Shown here: in pieces, positions 54,064-63,512 of the stretch | How the letters are laid out: each line of letters starts with the position of its first letter | Numbering within the stretch: the first letter of the stretch is position 1 | Assembly: GCA_963752745.1 (NCBI GenBank) | Contig: CAVWAK010000020.1 | Coordinates: 62,001-126,000, forward strand | DNA length: 64,000 nucleotides | Source: Thiogranum sp963752745 | Lineage (GTDB): Bacteria > Pseudomonadota > Gammaproteobacteria > DSM-19610 | Direction of reading: 5' to 3' | Position numbers and translations under genes: made by a program | Notes under the pieces: generated by a model | What the model saw: the letters and a program-made list of their open reading frames with translations, nothing else | The model's database searches: none | Told to the model about the DNA's origin: nothing

Positions 54064-55467
54064 ATGGAACAACAAGTTGATGTCGCCATCATTGGCGCCG
54101 GCAGTGCCGGCCTGTATGCCGTTGGCCAGGTAAAGCGTAAAACAGACAGCTACGTCCTTATAGACGGGGGTGAGCTTGGTACCACGTGTGCCCGCGTGGG
54201 TTGCATGCCATCGAAAGCGATGATCCAGGTCGCGGAAGATTTTCACCGCCGCAAGCTATTCGACCGCGAAGGTATCGAGGGTGCGGATGGAATGAGCGTT
54301 GTCGCTGAGGATGTCATGGAACATGTTCAGGATTTGCGCGATATCTTTGTCGATAAAGTACTGTCGAGCAGTACTGATGACATGGGCGAGGAGTTTATTG
54401 CCGAGTATGCGCATTTCCTGGAACCCGACCTGCTTCAGGTGGGCGACAAAAAGATACGCGCAAAGCGGATAATCATCGCCACAGGTAGCCGCCCGGTGGT
54501 GCCTGAAGCGTGGCAGGAGTTCGGTGATCGGATACTGACTACAGACGATATTTTTGAACTGGAAACCCTTCCGGAATCCCTCGCAGTCATCGGTCTTGGC
54601 GTTATTGGTCTGGAACTGGGGCAGGCGCTCAACCGACTGGGCGTACAGGTTACCGGCATCGATCAACTCGATATAATCGGACAAATTGATGATCCGGAGG
54701 TTGCCAAAATTGCGCATCAGCTCATCGGCAAGGAATTCCCGCTCTGGCTTGGACACGCAGCAGCGATCAAAGAAGCGGAGGATGGCAAGCTGCATGTCAG
54801 CGCCGGCGACAAGTCTGTAACAGTTGACAAGGTACTGGTAGCCATTGGTCGCAAGCCTAATTTCGATAACCTTGGTCTCGATAAAGCCGGACTCACCCTG
54901 AATGCTGACGGAACCCTGGATCACAATCCAAATACGCTTCAGGTTGTCGACAAGCCGGTCTTTATTGCCGGCGACGTTAATGCAGACCGCCAGTTGTTGC
55001 ACGAGGCTGCGGACGAAGGGCGCATAGCCGGCATCAATGCCACCGCTGACAAACCGGTAGCCTTTCGCCGCAAGACCCCCCTGATGATTACATTCTCAGA
55101 TCCGAATATCGTCATGGTTGGGGCGCGATACTCGGAACTCGACCTGGACAACACCCTGATAGGCAGCGTTGGTTTTGGCATGCTTGGACGGGCACTGATT
55201 ATGGGTAAAAACAAGGGCATGCTGAATCTCTACGCTGACAAAAGCAGCGGTCGCCTGTTGGGAGCATGCATGGCAGCGCCTCATGGAGAACACCTTGGAC
55301 ATTTGCTTAACTGGTGTATCGAACAGCAGCTGACCATCCTGCAAATGGTGCGCATGCCCTTCTATCATCCGGTGCTTGAAGAAGCTATCCAGCCGGTACT
55401 GCGTGATCTGGTAGGTCAGTCCGACTGGAACGATTCGCCCTACCCGCCGGATCTGGAACCAATGTAG
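54064..55467 (+). CDS. Dihydrolipoyl dehydrogenase-like flavoprotein disulfide oxidoreductase
   Basis: 467 residues. FAD motif IIGAGSAGLYAV, redox CxxxxC in GTTCARVGCMPSKA, NAD motif VIGLGVIGLELGQAL and FIAGDVNADR. The C-terminal catalytic pair reads FYHPVLEEAIQP, so it is a His-Glu pair as in lipoamide dehydrogenase and mercuric reductase. No pyruvate or oxoglutarate dehydrogenase genes are nearby. It is three bases from gshA, so a role in thiol metabolism is possible; the exact substrate is open. Confidence 0.85.
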   Translation: MEQQVDVAIIGAGSAGLYAVGQVKRKTDSYVLIDGGELGTTCARVGCMPSKAMIQVAEDFHRRKLFDREGIEGADGMSVVAEDVMEHVQDLRDIFVDKVLSSSTDDMGEEFIAEYAHFLEPDLLQVGDKKIRAKRIIIATGSRPVVPEAWQEFGDRILTTDDIFELETLPESLAVIGLGVIGLELGQALNRLGVQVTGIDQLDIIGQIDDPEVAKIAHQLIGKEFPLWLGHAAAIKEAEDGKLHVSAGDKSVTVDKVLVAIGRKPNFDNLGLDKAGLTLNADGTLDHNPNTLQVVDKPVFIAGDVNADRQLLHEAADEGRIAGINATADKPVAFRRKTPLMITFSDPNIVMVGARYSELDLDNTLIGSVGFGMLGRALIMGKNKGMLNLYADKSSGRLLGACMAAPHGEHLGHLLNWCIEQQLTILQMVRMPFYHPVLEEAIQPVLRDLVGQSDWNDSPYPPDLEPM

Positions 55468-55469
55468 GC

Positions 55470-57044
55470 ATGTATGCCGGACTTCATCAGCGGCTGCAGA
55501 GACTTAATGCGCTCAAGCATAGTCATCTGCTGCGCAACAGTGCTATCGGGGTTGAGAAGGAAAGCCTGCGCGTCAATCGCGAGGGTGGCATTGCCCAGAC
55601 TCTGCACCCACTGGCGCTGGGATCAGCGCTGACACACCCTTATATTACGACTGATTATTCCGAGGCGCTAACCGAGTTCATTACTCCTCCGTTCCATCAT
55701 ATTCGCCAGGTTCTCGATTTCCTGCGCGACACCCAGCAGTTTGTTTACCAGCATCTGGGCAATGAATATCTCTGGTCAACAAGTATGCCGTGTGTTGTCT
55801 CCGGTGAAACCAGTATCAGGATTGCTGACTACGGGCATTCAAACCCGGGAAAGATGAAACACGTTTACCGTGTCGGACTGGGCTATCGATATGGCAAGGT
55901 AATGCAGGTGATAGCCGGTGTGCATTTCAACTATTCGTTCCCGCCGGAGTTCTGGCCGATATACAGCGAGCTTGAGGGCAATCGTCTGCCCTTGCAGGAT
56001 TATATTTCAGAATCCTACATGGGGTTGATCCGAAACCTGCAACGTTTTGGCTGGCTGATCCCCTACCTGTTTGGCTCATCGCCTGCTATCTGCAAATCAT
56101 TTCTGGGGGATGAACCTACTAACCTGCAGAGTTTCAACGAGAACACCTACTATGACCCCTATGCGACTTCGTTACGCATGGGCGATATTGGCTATCAGAA
56201 TAACAAGGAGAACGAGTACGGCATCAAGGCGAATTACGATTCTCTGGGCGATTATATCGCCAGTCTTGCCAGGGCTATAGAAACCCCGTGTGAAGAATAC
56301 GGAAAAATCGGTATTGTAGTGGATGGTGAATACCGCCAACTGAACGCCAATATCCTGCAGATTGAAAACGAGTACTACAGCACGATACGCCCGAAGCAAA
56401 TTCTAAACGGGAATGAAAAGCCCACGCTTGCCCTTAAACGCCGTGGGGTAGCCTACGTGGAACTCAGGTCGCTGGATATAAATGCCTTTGATCCCCTGGG
56501 TATCAATGAAAGTCAGCTGCACTTTCTGGAATGTTTCCTGTTGTTTTGCCTGCTACAAGACAGCCCGGTGATAGATTCTGTAGAACGCCTGGCCATTGAT
56601 GAAAATGAACTGCGTGCAGCTCACCGTGGACGCGATCCCGAGCTCACCCTGCTGCGCGGGAAAGATACGGTCTTGTTGAGAGACTGGGCCCATGAACTGC
56701 TTGAAGAAATGCAGGCCGTGTGTGAGCTGCTTGACCGTAGCACCGAGGGCAGCCCTTACTGTTCAGCGCTTGATGCTCAGTTGGCGAAAGTAAAAGATCC
56801 GGAATTGACGCCTTCGGCCAGAATGCTGAACGAGATGCGTGACCGCGGCGAAGGCTTCTATCACTTTGCCAAACGCAAGTCCGAGATACACCAGCATTTC
56901 TTCACCAACCTGCCGCTCAGCGATGAACGAACAAAGTATTTTCGCGAAATTGCCGCCAAGTCGCTGGAAGATCAGCAGGCGATCGAGTCGGCTGACGAAA
57001 TTTCATTTCCCGAATATCTGCAACGCTATTTCTCACAGAACTGA
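55470..57044 (+). CDS. gshA: Glutamate-cysteine ligase
   Basis: 524 residues, enterobacterial-type GshA. First step of glutathione synthesis. The conserved NSAIGVEKESLRVNREG and LGSALTHPYITTDYSEALTE match E. coli GshA, and VHFNYSFP and VAYVELRSLDIN lie in the active-site region. Starts two bases after the flavoprotein stop, so the pair probably belongs to one operon together with maf. gshB is not in the window. Confidence 0.95.
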   Translation: MYAGLHQRLQRLNALKHSHLLRNSAIGVEKESLRVNREGGIAQTLHPLALGSALTHPYITTDYSEALTEFITPPFHHIRQVLDFLRDTQQFVYQHLGNEYLWSTSMPCVVSGETSIRIADYGHSNPGKMKHVYRVGLGYRYGKVMQVIAGVHFNYSFPPEFWPIYSELEGNRLPLQDYISESYMGLIRNLQRFGWLIPYLFGSSPAICKSFLGDEPTNLQSFNENTYYDPYATSLRMGDIGYQNNKENEYGIKANYDSLGDYIASLARAIETPCEEYGKIGIVVDGEYRQLNANILQIENEYYSTIRPKQILNGNEKPTLALKRRGVAYVELRSLDINAFDPLGINESQLHFLECFLLFCLLQDSPVIDSVERLAIDENELRAAHRGRDPELTLLRGKDTVLLRDWAHELLEEMQAVCELLDRSTEGSPYCSALDAQLAKVKDPELTPSARMLNEMRDRGEGFYHFAKRKSEIHQHFFTNLPLSDERTKYFREIAAKSLEDQQAIESADEISFPEYLQRYFSQN

Positions 57045-57048
57045 AGCA

Positions 57049-57633
57049 ATGACGACAAGAACACTGGTACTGGCTTCCACTTCACCTTTTCGCAAAGAGC
57101 TGCTCGAACGCCTGAATATCCCCTTCGAGACATTTTCTCCGGATGTGGACGAAACACGTCGGGACGGCGAGTCTCCCAACGATCTGGTTATCCGGCTGTC
57201 GGAGGCCAAGGCCCGTGCTGGTGCGGAGGCATTTCCGGATGCGCTGATTATCGGGTCTGACCAGGTGGCTGTATGTGGTGAGGATGTACTGGGCAAACCA
57301 GGTAATCATGACAAGGCCTGCGAGCAGTTGACCCGGCTGGCGGGACAACAGGTCAGTTTTTTAACCGGGCTTTGTCTGCTCGACACCGCGTCCGGAAGTC
57401 TGCGCCTGGGGATGGTGCCCTTTGACGTACATTTTCGGGCATTGGGCGAGGCTCAGATTGAGCGCTACCTGCGTTACGAGCAGCCCTATAACTGCGCTGG
57501 CAGTTTTAAATCGGAAGGCCTCGGTATCAGCCTGTTTGAATCCATGCGGGGTGATGATCCGAATGCGCTGATCGGTCTGCCGCTGATCCGCCTGGTAAGC
57601 TGGCTGAACGAGGCAGGGATAGCGGTACCCTGA
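57049..57633 (+). CDS. Maf/YceF-type nucleotide pyrophosphatase
   Basis: 194 residues. LVLASTSPFRKELLERL at the N-terminus and IIGSDQVAVCG in the middle fit the YceF subgroup (7-methyl-GTP pyrophosphatase), which has SDQ/EQ in place of other Maf types. C-terminal YNCAGSFKSEGLGI is the standard motif. It cleaves non-canonical or methylated nucleoside triphosphates. Starts four bases after gshA. In E. coli yceF sits near rluC and rne, and here those lie a few genes downstream. Confidence 0.92.
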   Translation: MTTRTLVLASTSPFRKELLERLNIPFETFSPDVDETRRDGESPNDLVIRLSEAKARAGAEAFPDALIIGSDQVAVCGEDVLGKPGNHDKACEQLTRLAGQQVSFLTGLCLLDTASGSLRLGMVPFDVHFRALGEAQIERYLRYEQPYNCAGSFKSEGLGISLFESMRGDDPNALIGLPLIRLVSWLNEAGIAVP

Positions 57634-57649
57634 TTGGCAACAGTGGCCT

Positions 57650-57688
57650 CCCCGACTTCAATTGCCGGGAAGGCCGGGGTGTTTATTT
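57650..57688. terminator. Hairpin between convergent maf and S49 peptidase genes
   Basis: CCCCG (57650-57654) pairs with CGGGG (57675-57679), and CTT (57656-57658) with AAG (57670-57672), followed by TGTTTATTT. It ends transcription of the plus-strand operon. It overlaps the end of the minus-strand gene at 57683, so it could also act on that strand only weakly. Confidence 0.5.
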
Positions 57689-58654
57689 CAACGTAAACTG
57701 TCCGCCAAGCACCTGACCGACACCACGCCCCATGGCGGTACCGAAACGCTTGCTGAATTTCTGCAGCCAGTCTTCAGCTGGCGTGTAGTCCACGATGGTT
57801 TCAGCACCGATCACTTCACGAGCCACATGATCGGAGCTGCCAAGTTTATCCACCAGTCCAAGTTCTACAGCCTGCTCGCCGGTCCACACATAGCCGCTGA
57901 ACAGATCAGAGTTATCTTTAAGCTTTTCGCCCCTTCCCTCACGGACCACCTGAATAAACTGCTGGTGAATGTCATCGAGCAATTCCTGCACGTGTTTAAC
58001 ATCGCCGGCCTTGACGGGCTCAAAAGGATCCAGGAACCCCTTGTTTTCACCTGCGGTCAGCAAGCGACGCTCGACGCCCAGCTTTTGCATGGCATCGACA
58101 AAGCCGAACCCGTCCATACGCACGCCGATGGAACCTACAATGCTGGCTTTGTCGGCATAAACCTCGTCAGCTGCGGCGGCAATGTAGTAACCACCGGATG
58201 CACAGATATCGCTGATTACGGCATACAGAGGCTTGTCCGGGTATTCCTTGCGCAGACGCTTGATTTCGTCGTTGATGTAGCCCGCTTGTACAGGACTGCC
58301 ACCCGGGCTGTTAATGCGAAGTATAACGCCAGCAGAATTTTCGTCTTCGAAAGCGTCTCTTAATCCCTCGATTATGTTATCTGCATTGGCATCTTCATCA
58401 GATGCAATGACGCCGTCCAGTTCTACCAGGGCCGTATGTTTGCCGTCTTCTGCAATATCCATATCAACACTCGGTGTGTAGAGATAAAGAATGAGTGCCA
58501 GGTAGACAAACATCAGTAGCTTGAAAAAGATTCCCCAGCGGCGTGCGGCACGCTGCTCCTTGAGGGATGAGAATGCCAGACGATTGATCATGTCCCGCTG
58601 CCATTCCGTCGACTGCGTTTTATCCTGTTCGTCTGAGTGATGTTGGGTTTCCAT
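57683..58654 (-). CDS. S49 family signal peptide peptidase (SppA type, short form)
   Basis: 323 residues. One membrane helix (LLMFVYLALILYLYT) near residue 45 with the catalytic domain in the periplasm. Catalytic Ser in DICASGGYYIAAAADE and Lys in DKASIVGSIGVR. Degrades residual signal peptides in the membrane. It shares the order HAD-phosphatase, rluC on its upstream side. Half the length of E. coli SppA, as usual for the short forms. Confidence 0.92.
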   Translation of the reverse strand: METQHHSDEQDKTQSTEWQRDMINRLAFSSLKEQRAARRWGIFFKLLMFVYLALILYLYTPSVDMDIAEDGKHTALVELDGVIASDEDANADNIIEGLRDAFEDENSAGVILRINSPGGSPVQAGYINDEIKRLRKEYPDKPLYAVISDICASGGYYIAAAADEVYADKASIVGSIGVRMDGFGFVDAMQKLGVERRLLTAGENKGFLDPFEPVKAGDVKHVQELLDDIHQQFIQVVREGRGEKLKDNSDLFSGYVWTGEQAVELGLVDKLGSSDHVAREVIGAETIVDYTPAEDWLQKFSKRFGTAMGRGVGQVLGGQFTLK

Positions 58655-58665
58655 AGTGTCCTACC

Positions 58666-59370
58666 TCAATCGGCCGCCAACAATGACGGCTGTATTATAA
58701 ATTCCGGGTCCAGAAGTTGCTGTTCAGCGAGCCAGTCGACCAGCTCACCGATGGTATCAAGACAGGCCAGCGGCTGATGCGCCATCAGGCGCCCGCGTTC
58801 ATGAACGCCATAGCTCACAGCTACAGGATGAACGCCAGCCTGGATTGCCATATTCATATCATATTCGGTGTCACCAACCATCAGCGTGTTTGCGGCTTCA
58901 ATGCCTGTTTCCTGCAGTATCTCTTCCAGCATCTGCGGGTGAGGTTTGGAACGGGTTTCATCCGAGCAGCGCGTCACAGAAAACATCGATTCGAGTTCAG
59001 TATGTTTTAATACCCTTTCGAGGCCTGTGCGGCCTTTGCCAGTTGCAATAGCCAGTTCGAAGCCGGCTTCCCTCAACAGCAGTAACGTTTCGCGCGCGCC
59101 CGGGAATAATTCTGAATCATCTGCCTGAGTAAACCAGTGGTGCCTGTAACTATCGACAAACTGCCGACTAAATTGTTCATCACGTCCGGGATACAGGCTA
59201 TCGATAGCCTCCTTGAGTCCCAACCCGATAATATTGCGGCACTCGTCGGCAGTGCGTGATTCCAGCTGCATATCACGTATTGCGCCAAACATGGAATGCA
59301 CTATCTGGGTCTCCGAGTCCATCAGTGTCCCGTCCCAGTCGAACACAATGAGCCGGATGGCTGCTGGCAT
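58666..59370 (-). CDS. HAD superfamily hydrolase (phosphoglycolate-phosphatase-like)
   Basis: 234 residues. LIVFDWDGTLMDSE (nucleophile Asp), AIATGKGRTGLERV (motif II), SKPHPQMLEE (Lys) and LMVGDTEYDM (motif IV) are the four HAD motifs. I use the ATG at 59370, preceded by AAGGA, not a longer frame at 59391. Located between rluC and the S49 peptidase in the same direction. A role in phosphoglycolate or nucleotide phosphate turnover is likely. Confidence 0.88.
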   Translation of the reverse strand: MPAAIRLIVFDWDGTLMDSETQIVHSMFGAIRDMQLESRTADECRNIIGLGLKEAIDSLYPGRDEQFSRQFVDSYRHHWFTQADDSELFPGARETLLLLREAGFELAIATGKGRTGLERVLKHTELESMFSVTRCSDETRSKPHPQMLEEILQETGIEAANTLMVGDTEYDMNMAIQAGVHPVAVSYGVHERGRLMAHQPLACLDTIGELVDWLAEQQLLDPEFIIQPSLLAAD

Positions 59371-59399
59371 GATTTCCTTGCTTTTCATCATACTGCTTA

Positions 59400-60371
59400 T
59401 TAACTACTCGTCCTTTTATCGGACAGAGTCTCCAGTTGTTGAATGACATCCCTGAGTTCATTGCCCAGGGGTGCGCTTATTTCTATTTCCCGATTTCGCT
59501 CCACATCACGAAAAGCTATGTAATGCGCGTGCAAAAACAGGCGTTTCAGTCCCAGTTTGGCCAGATCCCGGTTAAATTCCGGATCCCCGTACTTGTTGTC
59601 ACCGGCCAGCGGGTGCCCGGCGTGGGCCGCGTGTACCCGGATCTGGTGGGTCCTCCCGGTCTCCAGGCTGGCCTCCATCATGCTGCTGCCGGTATAGCCC
59701 TGGAGCATCCGGAAACGGGTTAATGCCTGTTTTCCGTCGCTATCCACGCGGACCACACGTTCCCCGCCCTGAAGCAGATTTTTCTTGAGCGGCACATCTA
59801 CTTTCCAGGGGCCGCCACTCCAGTCGCCCTGTGCCAGCAGCAAATAGCGCTTGTGGATACTGTTGCTGCGCATGAGTTCGTGCAGCGTGCGTAGCTCGCT
59901 ACGTTTTTTTGCGATCAGCAGGCAACCGGACGTCTCCCGGTCAAGGCGATGTACCAGCTCCAGGTACGGTGCATCCGGTCGCAGCGCCCGCAGACCTTCG
60001 ATAACGCCATAACTCAGGCCGCTGCCGCCATGGACAGCCATACCGGACGGCTTGTCCAGGACCAGCAGACGTTCATCTTCATAGATGATGGCGCTGGCCA
60101 GACGCTCCAGAGCGCGGCTCCCAGGTGCCGCCTGCGGAGTCTTTTCCGGCAACCGCACGGGCGGAATCCGCACCCGGTCGCCCGTCTTCAGGCGGTACTC
60201 GGGCTTGGCCCGACCTTTATTGATCCGAACTTCGCCCTTGCGCAGCAAGCGGTATATTCGGCTTTTCGGAACCCCTTTGAGGACACGCAGCAAAAAATTG
60301 TCGATCCGTTGACCGGCCTGCTCAGCAGATATGTCAAGCCACTGAACGGCTGGCTTCTGCAGATTTTCCAT
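59400..60371 (-). CDS. rluC: Ribosomal large subunit pseudouridine synthase C
   Basis: 323 residues. S4 domain at the N-terminus (AGQRIDNFLLRVLKGVPKSR IYRL region), then catalytic HRLDRETSGCLLIAKK with the active-site Asp. Acts on 23S rRNA uridines 955, 2504 and 2580 in E. coli. I use the ATG at 60371 since the longer upstream frame runs into the divergent rne promoter. rluC-rne divergence is well conserved in gammaproteobacteria. Confidence 0.94.
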   Translation of the reverse strand: MENLQKPAVQWLDISAEQAGQRIDNFLLRVLKGVPKSRIYRLLRKGEVRINKGRAKPEYRLKTGDRVRIPPVRLPEKTPQAAPGSRALERLASAIIYEDERLLVLDKPSGMAVHGGSGLSYGVIEGLRALRPDAPYLELVHRLDRETSGCLLIAKKRSELRTLHELMRSNSIHKRYLLLAQGDWSGGPWKVDVPLKKNLLQGGERVVRVDSDGKQALTRFRMLQGYTGSSMMEASLETGRTHQIRVHAAHAGHPLAGDNKYGDPEFNRDLAKLGLKRLFLHAHYIAFRDVERNREIEISAPLGNELRDVIQQLETLSDKRTSS

Positions 60372-60484
60372 AGCGGCGATTTTACCAGCACGCGTCGAAG
60401 ACTGCTCAACTATCGTTATCCGGGGCGCTTTCAATTTCACCGCAATACAGAGGGTTGGCAAACTGCTGATGGCTATATAAGCAT

Positions 60485-60513
60485 TTGATATAACGAGAAT
60501 GTATTGATATAGT
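60485..60513 (+). promoter_or_regulatory. Sigma-70 promoter of rne
   Basis: TTGATA (60485-60490) and TATAGT (60508-60513) are separated by 17 bases, a near-ideal sigma-70 promoter. Transcription would start near 60520, giving the long leader expected for rne. Confidence 0.75.
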
Positions 60514-60660
60514 CGGGCAGTCGGCGCAATACGCTGGCAGTCCGGGAAAACGGGCTGTCGCGGCCGGCATACAGAACCCGGATTCGTTTCTGCCACGCTT
60601 GACCCTGGTCTAGGTGTGGAAATCGAACGGAGACCCAAGTGTCTCCACCTGTGTTACTCA

Positions 60661-60837
60661 ATGAACAATTTGGTTGCTCCCGTGACGCTATTGATCGTTT
60701 TGATGATTGGCCTGACATTCGGACTGACATACTGGCTTGGCCGGTATCCAGGCGCACTGCCTGATAGTGCGCCGTCAGCCGGTATTGTTGCCAATTTCCA
60801 GACGCACTCTCGGCACGGTGGAGCACACGAGAGATAA
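60661..60837 (+). CDS. Possible small membrane protein in the rne leader
   Basis: 58 codons ending five bases before rne. MNNLVAPVTLLIVLMIGLTF starts a predicted membrane helix of about 20 residues (to WLGRYPG). There is no clear Shine-Dalgarno sequence before the ATG at 60661. The close spacing to rne would allow coupling. It may equally be chance in a structured leader. Confidence 0.25.
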   Translation: MNNLVAPVTLLIVLMIGLTFGLTYWLGRYPGALPDSAPSAGIVANFQTHSRHGGAHER

Positions 60838-60842
60838 AACTA

Positions 60843-63407
60843 ATGAAACGCATGCTTATCAACGCCACGCAGCCGGAAGAACTGCGTGTCGCTCTGGTCG
60901 AAGGCCAGAAACTTTACGATCTTGATATAGAGGTACCGGCTAAAGGCCAGAAAAAGTCTAACGTCTACAAAGGTAAAATCACCCGCATCGAGCCCAGTCT
61001 CGAAGCCGCCTTTGTTGATTACGGTGCCGAACGCCATGGTTTTCTGCCGCTGAAAGAAGTCGCGCGTGGCTATTTCAGGGAAGGCGCGGGCGAAGGCGGC
61101 CGGGTCACTATCAAGGAAGCCCTCCGCGAAGGCCAGGAAGTTATTGTCCAGGTCGAAAAGGAAGAACGCGGCAACAAAGGCGCCGCCCTCACCACCTTTA
61201 TCAGTCTTGCCGGTCGCTACCTGGTTCTGATGCCAAATAACCCGCGTGCCGGCGGAGTTTCCCGTCGTATCGAGGGCGAAGACCGCAATATCGTACGCGA
61301 CGCCATGGCGCAGCTGGAGTACCCGGCTGACATGGGGTTGATCGTCCGCACCGCCGGTGTCGGTCGCCAGGCAGAAGAACTCCAGTGGGACCTGGACTAT
61401 CTGTTGCAGCTGTGGAGTTCAATCTCCAAGGCCGCCGATGAACGTCAGGCACCCTTCCTGATCTACCAGGAAAGCAACGTCATCATTCGTGCCCTGCGCG
61501 ATCACTTGCGCAGTGACATCGGTGAAATTCTGGTTGATGACGAAGAAATTCATCAGCGTGCGATCGAATTCATGACCCAGGTCATGCCGCACAACCTGAA
61601 AAAACTGAAGCGCTATGACGACCCGGTACCGCTGTTCTCCAGGTACCAGATCGAGAGCCAGATCGAATCAGCCTTTCAGCGTGAAGTCACGCTGCCTTCC
61701 GGCGGTGCTATCGTCATTGATCACACCGAAGCACTGCTGTCGATTGATATCAACTCGGCGCGTGCCACCAAGGGCAGCGATATCGAAGAAACTGCGCTGA
61801 ATACCAACCTCGAAGCGGCGGACGAAGTTGCCCGGCAACTGCGTCTGCGCGATCTGGGTGGCCTGGTGGTGATCGATTTTATCGATATGCAACCTACCAA
61901 GCACCAGCGTGAAGTCGAAAACCGCTTGCGAGAAGCACTGCGCATGGACCGCGCACGCGTACAGATCGGACGTATCTCGCGCTTTGGTCTGCTCGAAATG
62001 TCGCGCCAGCGTTTACGCCCTTCGCTGGGTGAGTCCAGCCAGATTGTCTGTCCGCGCTGCTGTGGTCAGGGTACTGTTCGTGGTGTTGAATCACTCTCCC
62101 TGTCTATCCTGCGTATTGTTGACGAAGAAGCCATGAAGGAAAAAACCGGACGCATCGTTGCCAGGGTTCCTGTGGATGTCGGCACCTATCTGCTCAACGA
62201 GAAACGCGACATCCTGTTCGATCTTGAAAAACGCCATAACCTTAATGTTGCGCTGATTCCGACACCCAGCCTGGAAACGCCACATTACGAAATCAAGCGG
62301 GTGCGTAATGATGAACTTGAAGGCGACAACAGTGCTGTCAGTCATAAGTTAATCGTAACTGAAGAGGAAAAAGACAATCTCGAAGATGCACTGGCTACTA
62401 CCAAGGCAGCCGTTGAAATAGAGAAACCGGCTGTGCAGGCAATTGCACCTGCAGCCCCTGCCCCGGTTATTCAGCGCGAGCCTGAAGCTGCTACCCAGCA
62501 ACCCGGTTTACTGCGCCGCATGTGGGCCAGCCTGTTTGGTCCCGGCACTGTAGTGGAAGAAGAGAAGCCCAAAAAAGCTCCCCAGCGCAGTCGCGGTGGC
62601 AATGCCGCACGGGGTGGGCGCGGTCGAACCGGCGGCAACAGCCGCAAACGTGGTGGACAGTCAGCACGTCGCCCTGAAGGCAACGGCAAGCAACAGCAGC
62701 AGCAACAGCGTAGTGGCGGTCAGAAACGCCGCCCGAATGCACCCAAGGGAGATGCAGCTAACGTCGAGGCCAAGCCGGAAAAAGCAGCGCCAACCGAAAA
62801 AGCGACAACAGACAATAAAGAGCAACAGTCATCAACTAATGCCCAGGATGCATCGGGTAACAAGAACACGCAGGGCCGTAGCAATCGACGTGGGCGGCGT
62901 GGTGGCCGCAGACGTTCAGGTCAGCGTAATAAAGATGGACAGTCAGCTAACCAGCCACAGGCTGACGGTGATAATGCGGCTTCTGGCGACACCTCCGCAA
63001 CCAGCAGTGGAGCACCCAAGTCGACAGCAGATGCATCTGTCACCCCCATCAAGAGTGCTCAACAAAACACTGATGCCCCAATTACGACCAACGCTCCGGT
63101 AGCCAAGTCACCGGGTAGCGAGGCACCCGGTCCGGCGTCAAGTAGCGCTCCGAAACCGGCTAGTGGAGAATCCAAACCGGCCCCGGTTAGCGCTCCAAAA
63201 CCGGCTAGTGGAGAATCCAAACCGGTATCGAGTTCGGCTCCAAAGCCAGCGGCTGGGGTAGAATCCAAACCGGCCCCGGTTAGCGCTCCGAAACCGGTTA
63301 GCGGAGAGTCCAAACCGGTATCGAGTTCAGCTCCAAAGCCAGCAGCTGGCGTAGAATCCAAACCGGCCTCAAGTACCGCTCCGAAACCGGCCGTTGGTGA
63401 TGACTGA
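60843..63407 (+). CDS. rne: Ribonuclease E
   Basis: 854 residues. Endonuclease for mRNA decay and rRNA/tRNA maturation. S1 domain at residues 36-118, catalytic Asp302 (SIDINSARATKG) and Asp345 (VVIDFIDMQP), and Zn-link CPRC (Cys403, Cys406). From residue 480 it is a disordered scaffold with Arg-rich RNA-binding blocks (RSRGGNAARGGRGRTGG; RSNRRGRRGGRRRSG) and a Pro/Ser/Lys repeat tail. The tail lacks an obvious match to the E. coli enolase or PNPase sites. Own promoter and terminator. Start supported by ATGAAACGCATGCT, with MKRMLINAT as in relatives. Confidence 0.96.
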   Translation: MKRMLINATQPEELRVALVEGQKLYDLDIEVPAKGQKKSNVYKGKITRIEPSLEAAFVDYGAERHGFLPLKEVARGYFREGAGEGGRVTIKEALREGQEVIVQVEKEERGNKGAALTTFISLAGRYLVLMPNNPRAGGVSRRIEGEDRNIVRDAMAQLEYPADMGLIVRTAGVGRQAEELQWDLDYLLQLWSSISKAADERQAPFLIYQESNVIIRALRDHLRSDIGEILVDDEEIHQRAIEFMTQVMPHNLKKLKRYDDPVPLFSRYQIESQIESAFQREVTLPSGGAIVIDHTEALLSIDINSARATKGSDIEETALNTNLEAADEVARQLRLRDLGGLVVIDFIDMQPTKHQREVENRLREALRMDRARVQIGRISRFGLLEMSRQRLRPSLGESSQIVCPRCCGQGTVRGVESLSLSILRIVDEEAMKEKTGRIVARVPVDVGTYLLNEKRDILFDLEKRHNLNVALIPTPSLETPHYEIKRVRNDELEGDNSAVSHKLIVTEEEKDNLEDALATTKAAVEIEKPAVQAIAPAAPAPVIQREPEAATQQPGLLRRMWASLFGPGTVVEEEKPKKAPQRSRGGNAARGGRGRTGGNSRKRGGQSARRPEGNGKQQQQQQRSGGQKRRPNAPKGDAANVEAKPEKAAPTEKATTDNKEQQSSTNAQDASGNKNTQGRSNRRGRRGGRRRSGQRNKDGQSANQPQADGDNAASGDTSATSSGAPKSTADASVTPIKSAQQNTDAPITTNAPVAKSPGSEAPGPASSSAPKPASGESKPAPVSAPKPASGESKPVSSSAPKPAAGVESKPAPVSAPKPVSGESKPVSSSAPKPAAGVESKPASSTAPKPAVGDD
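63139..63405 (+). repeat. Tandem 45-48 base repeats in the rne 3' end
   Basis: Five and a half units encode SAPKPASGESKPAPV-like blocks of 15-16 residues, alternating between SGESKP and AGVESKP variants. Near-identical DNA in neighbouring units shows recent duplication, and copy number is likely variable between strains. The encoded part is the last 90 residues of RNase E. Confidence 0.88.
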
Positions 63408-63439
63408 TCTGACAGCTCAATCGCTTGTCTGAGTAACAA

Positions 63440-63479
63440 CCGTTGGCAGGTTACAAAATGTAACTGGCCAGTGGTTTTT
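63440..63479 (+). terminator. Rho-independent terminator of rne
   Basis: CCGTTGGC (63440-63447) pairs with GCCAGTGG (63467-63474) with two G-U pairs, and GTTAC (63450-63454) with GTAAC (63460-63464) around an AAAAT loop, followed by TTTTT. A strong intrinsic terminator. It overlaps a candidate early start of the next gene, which supports the later ATG at 63513. Confidence 0.85.
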
Positions 63480-63512
63480 AAACTGCCCGATTGTCGTTTG
63501 CAGAATATCGAT

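Larger units (their letters stand above)
60372..60842. promoter_or_regulatory. Divergent rluC-rne intergenic region with long rne leader
   Basis: 471 bases. The rne promoter is listed separately. The leader would be about 320 bases, comparable to the leader through which E. coli RNase E controls its own mRNA. A short plus-strand frame within it is listed separately. A TAAAAT near 60384-60389 on the minus strand may be part of the rluC promoter. Confidence 0.6.
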
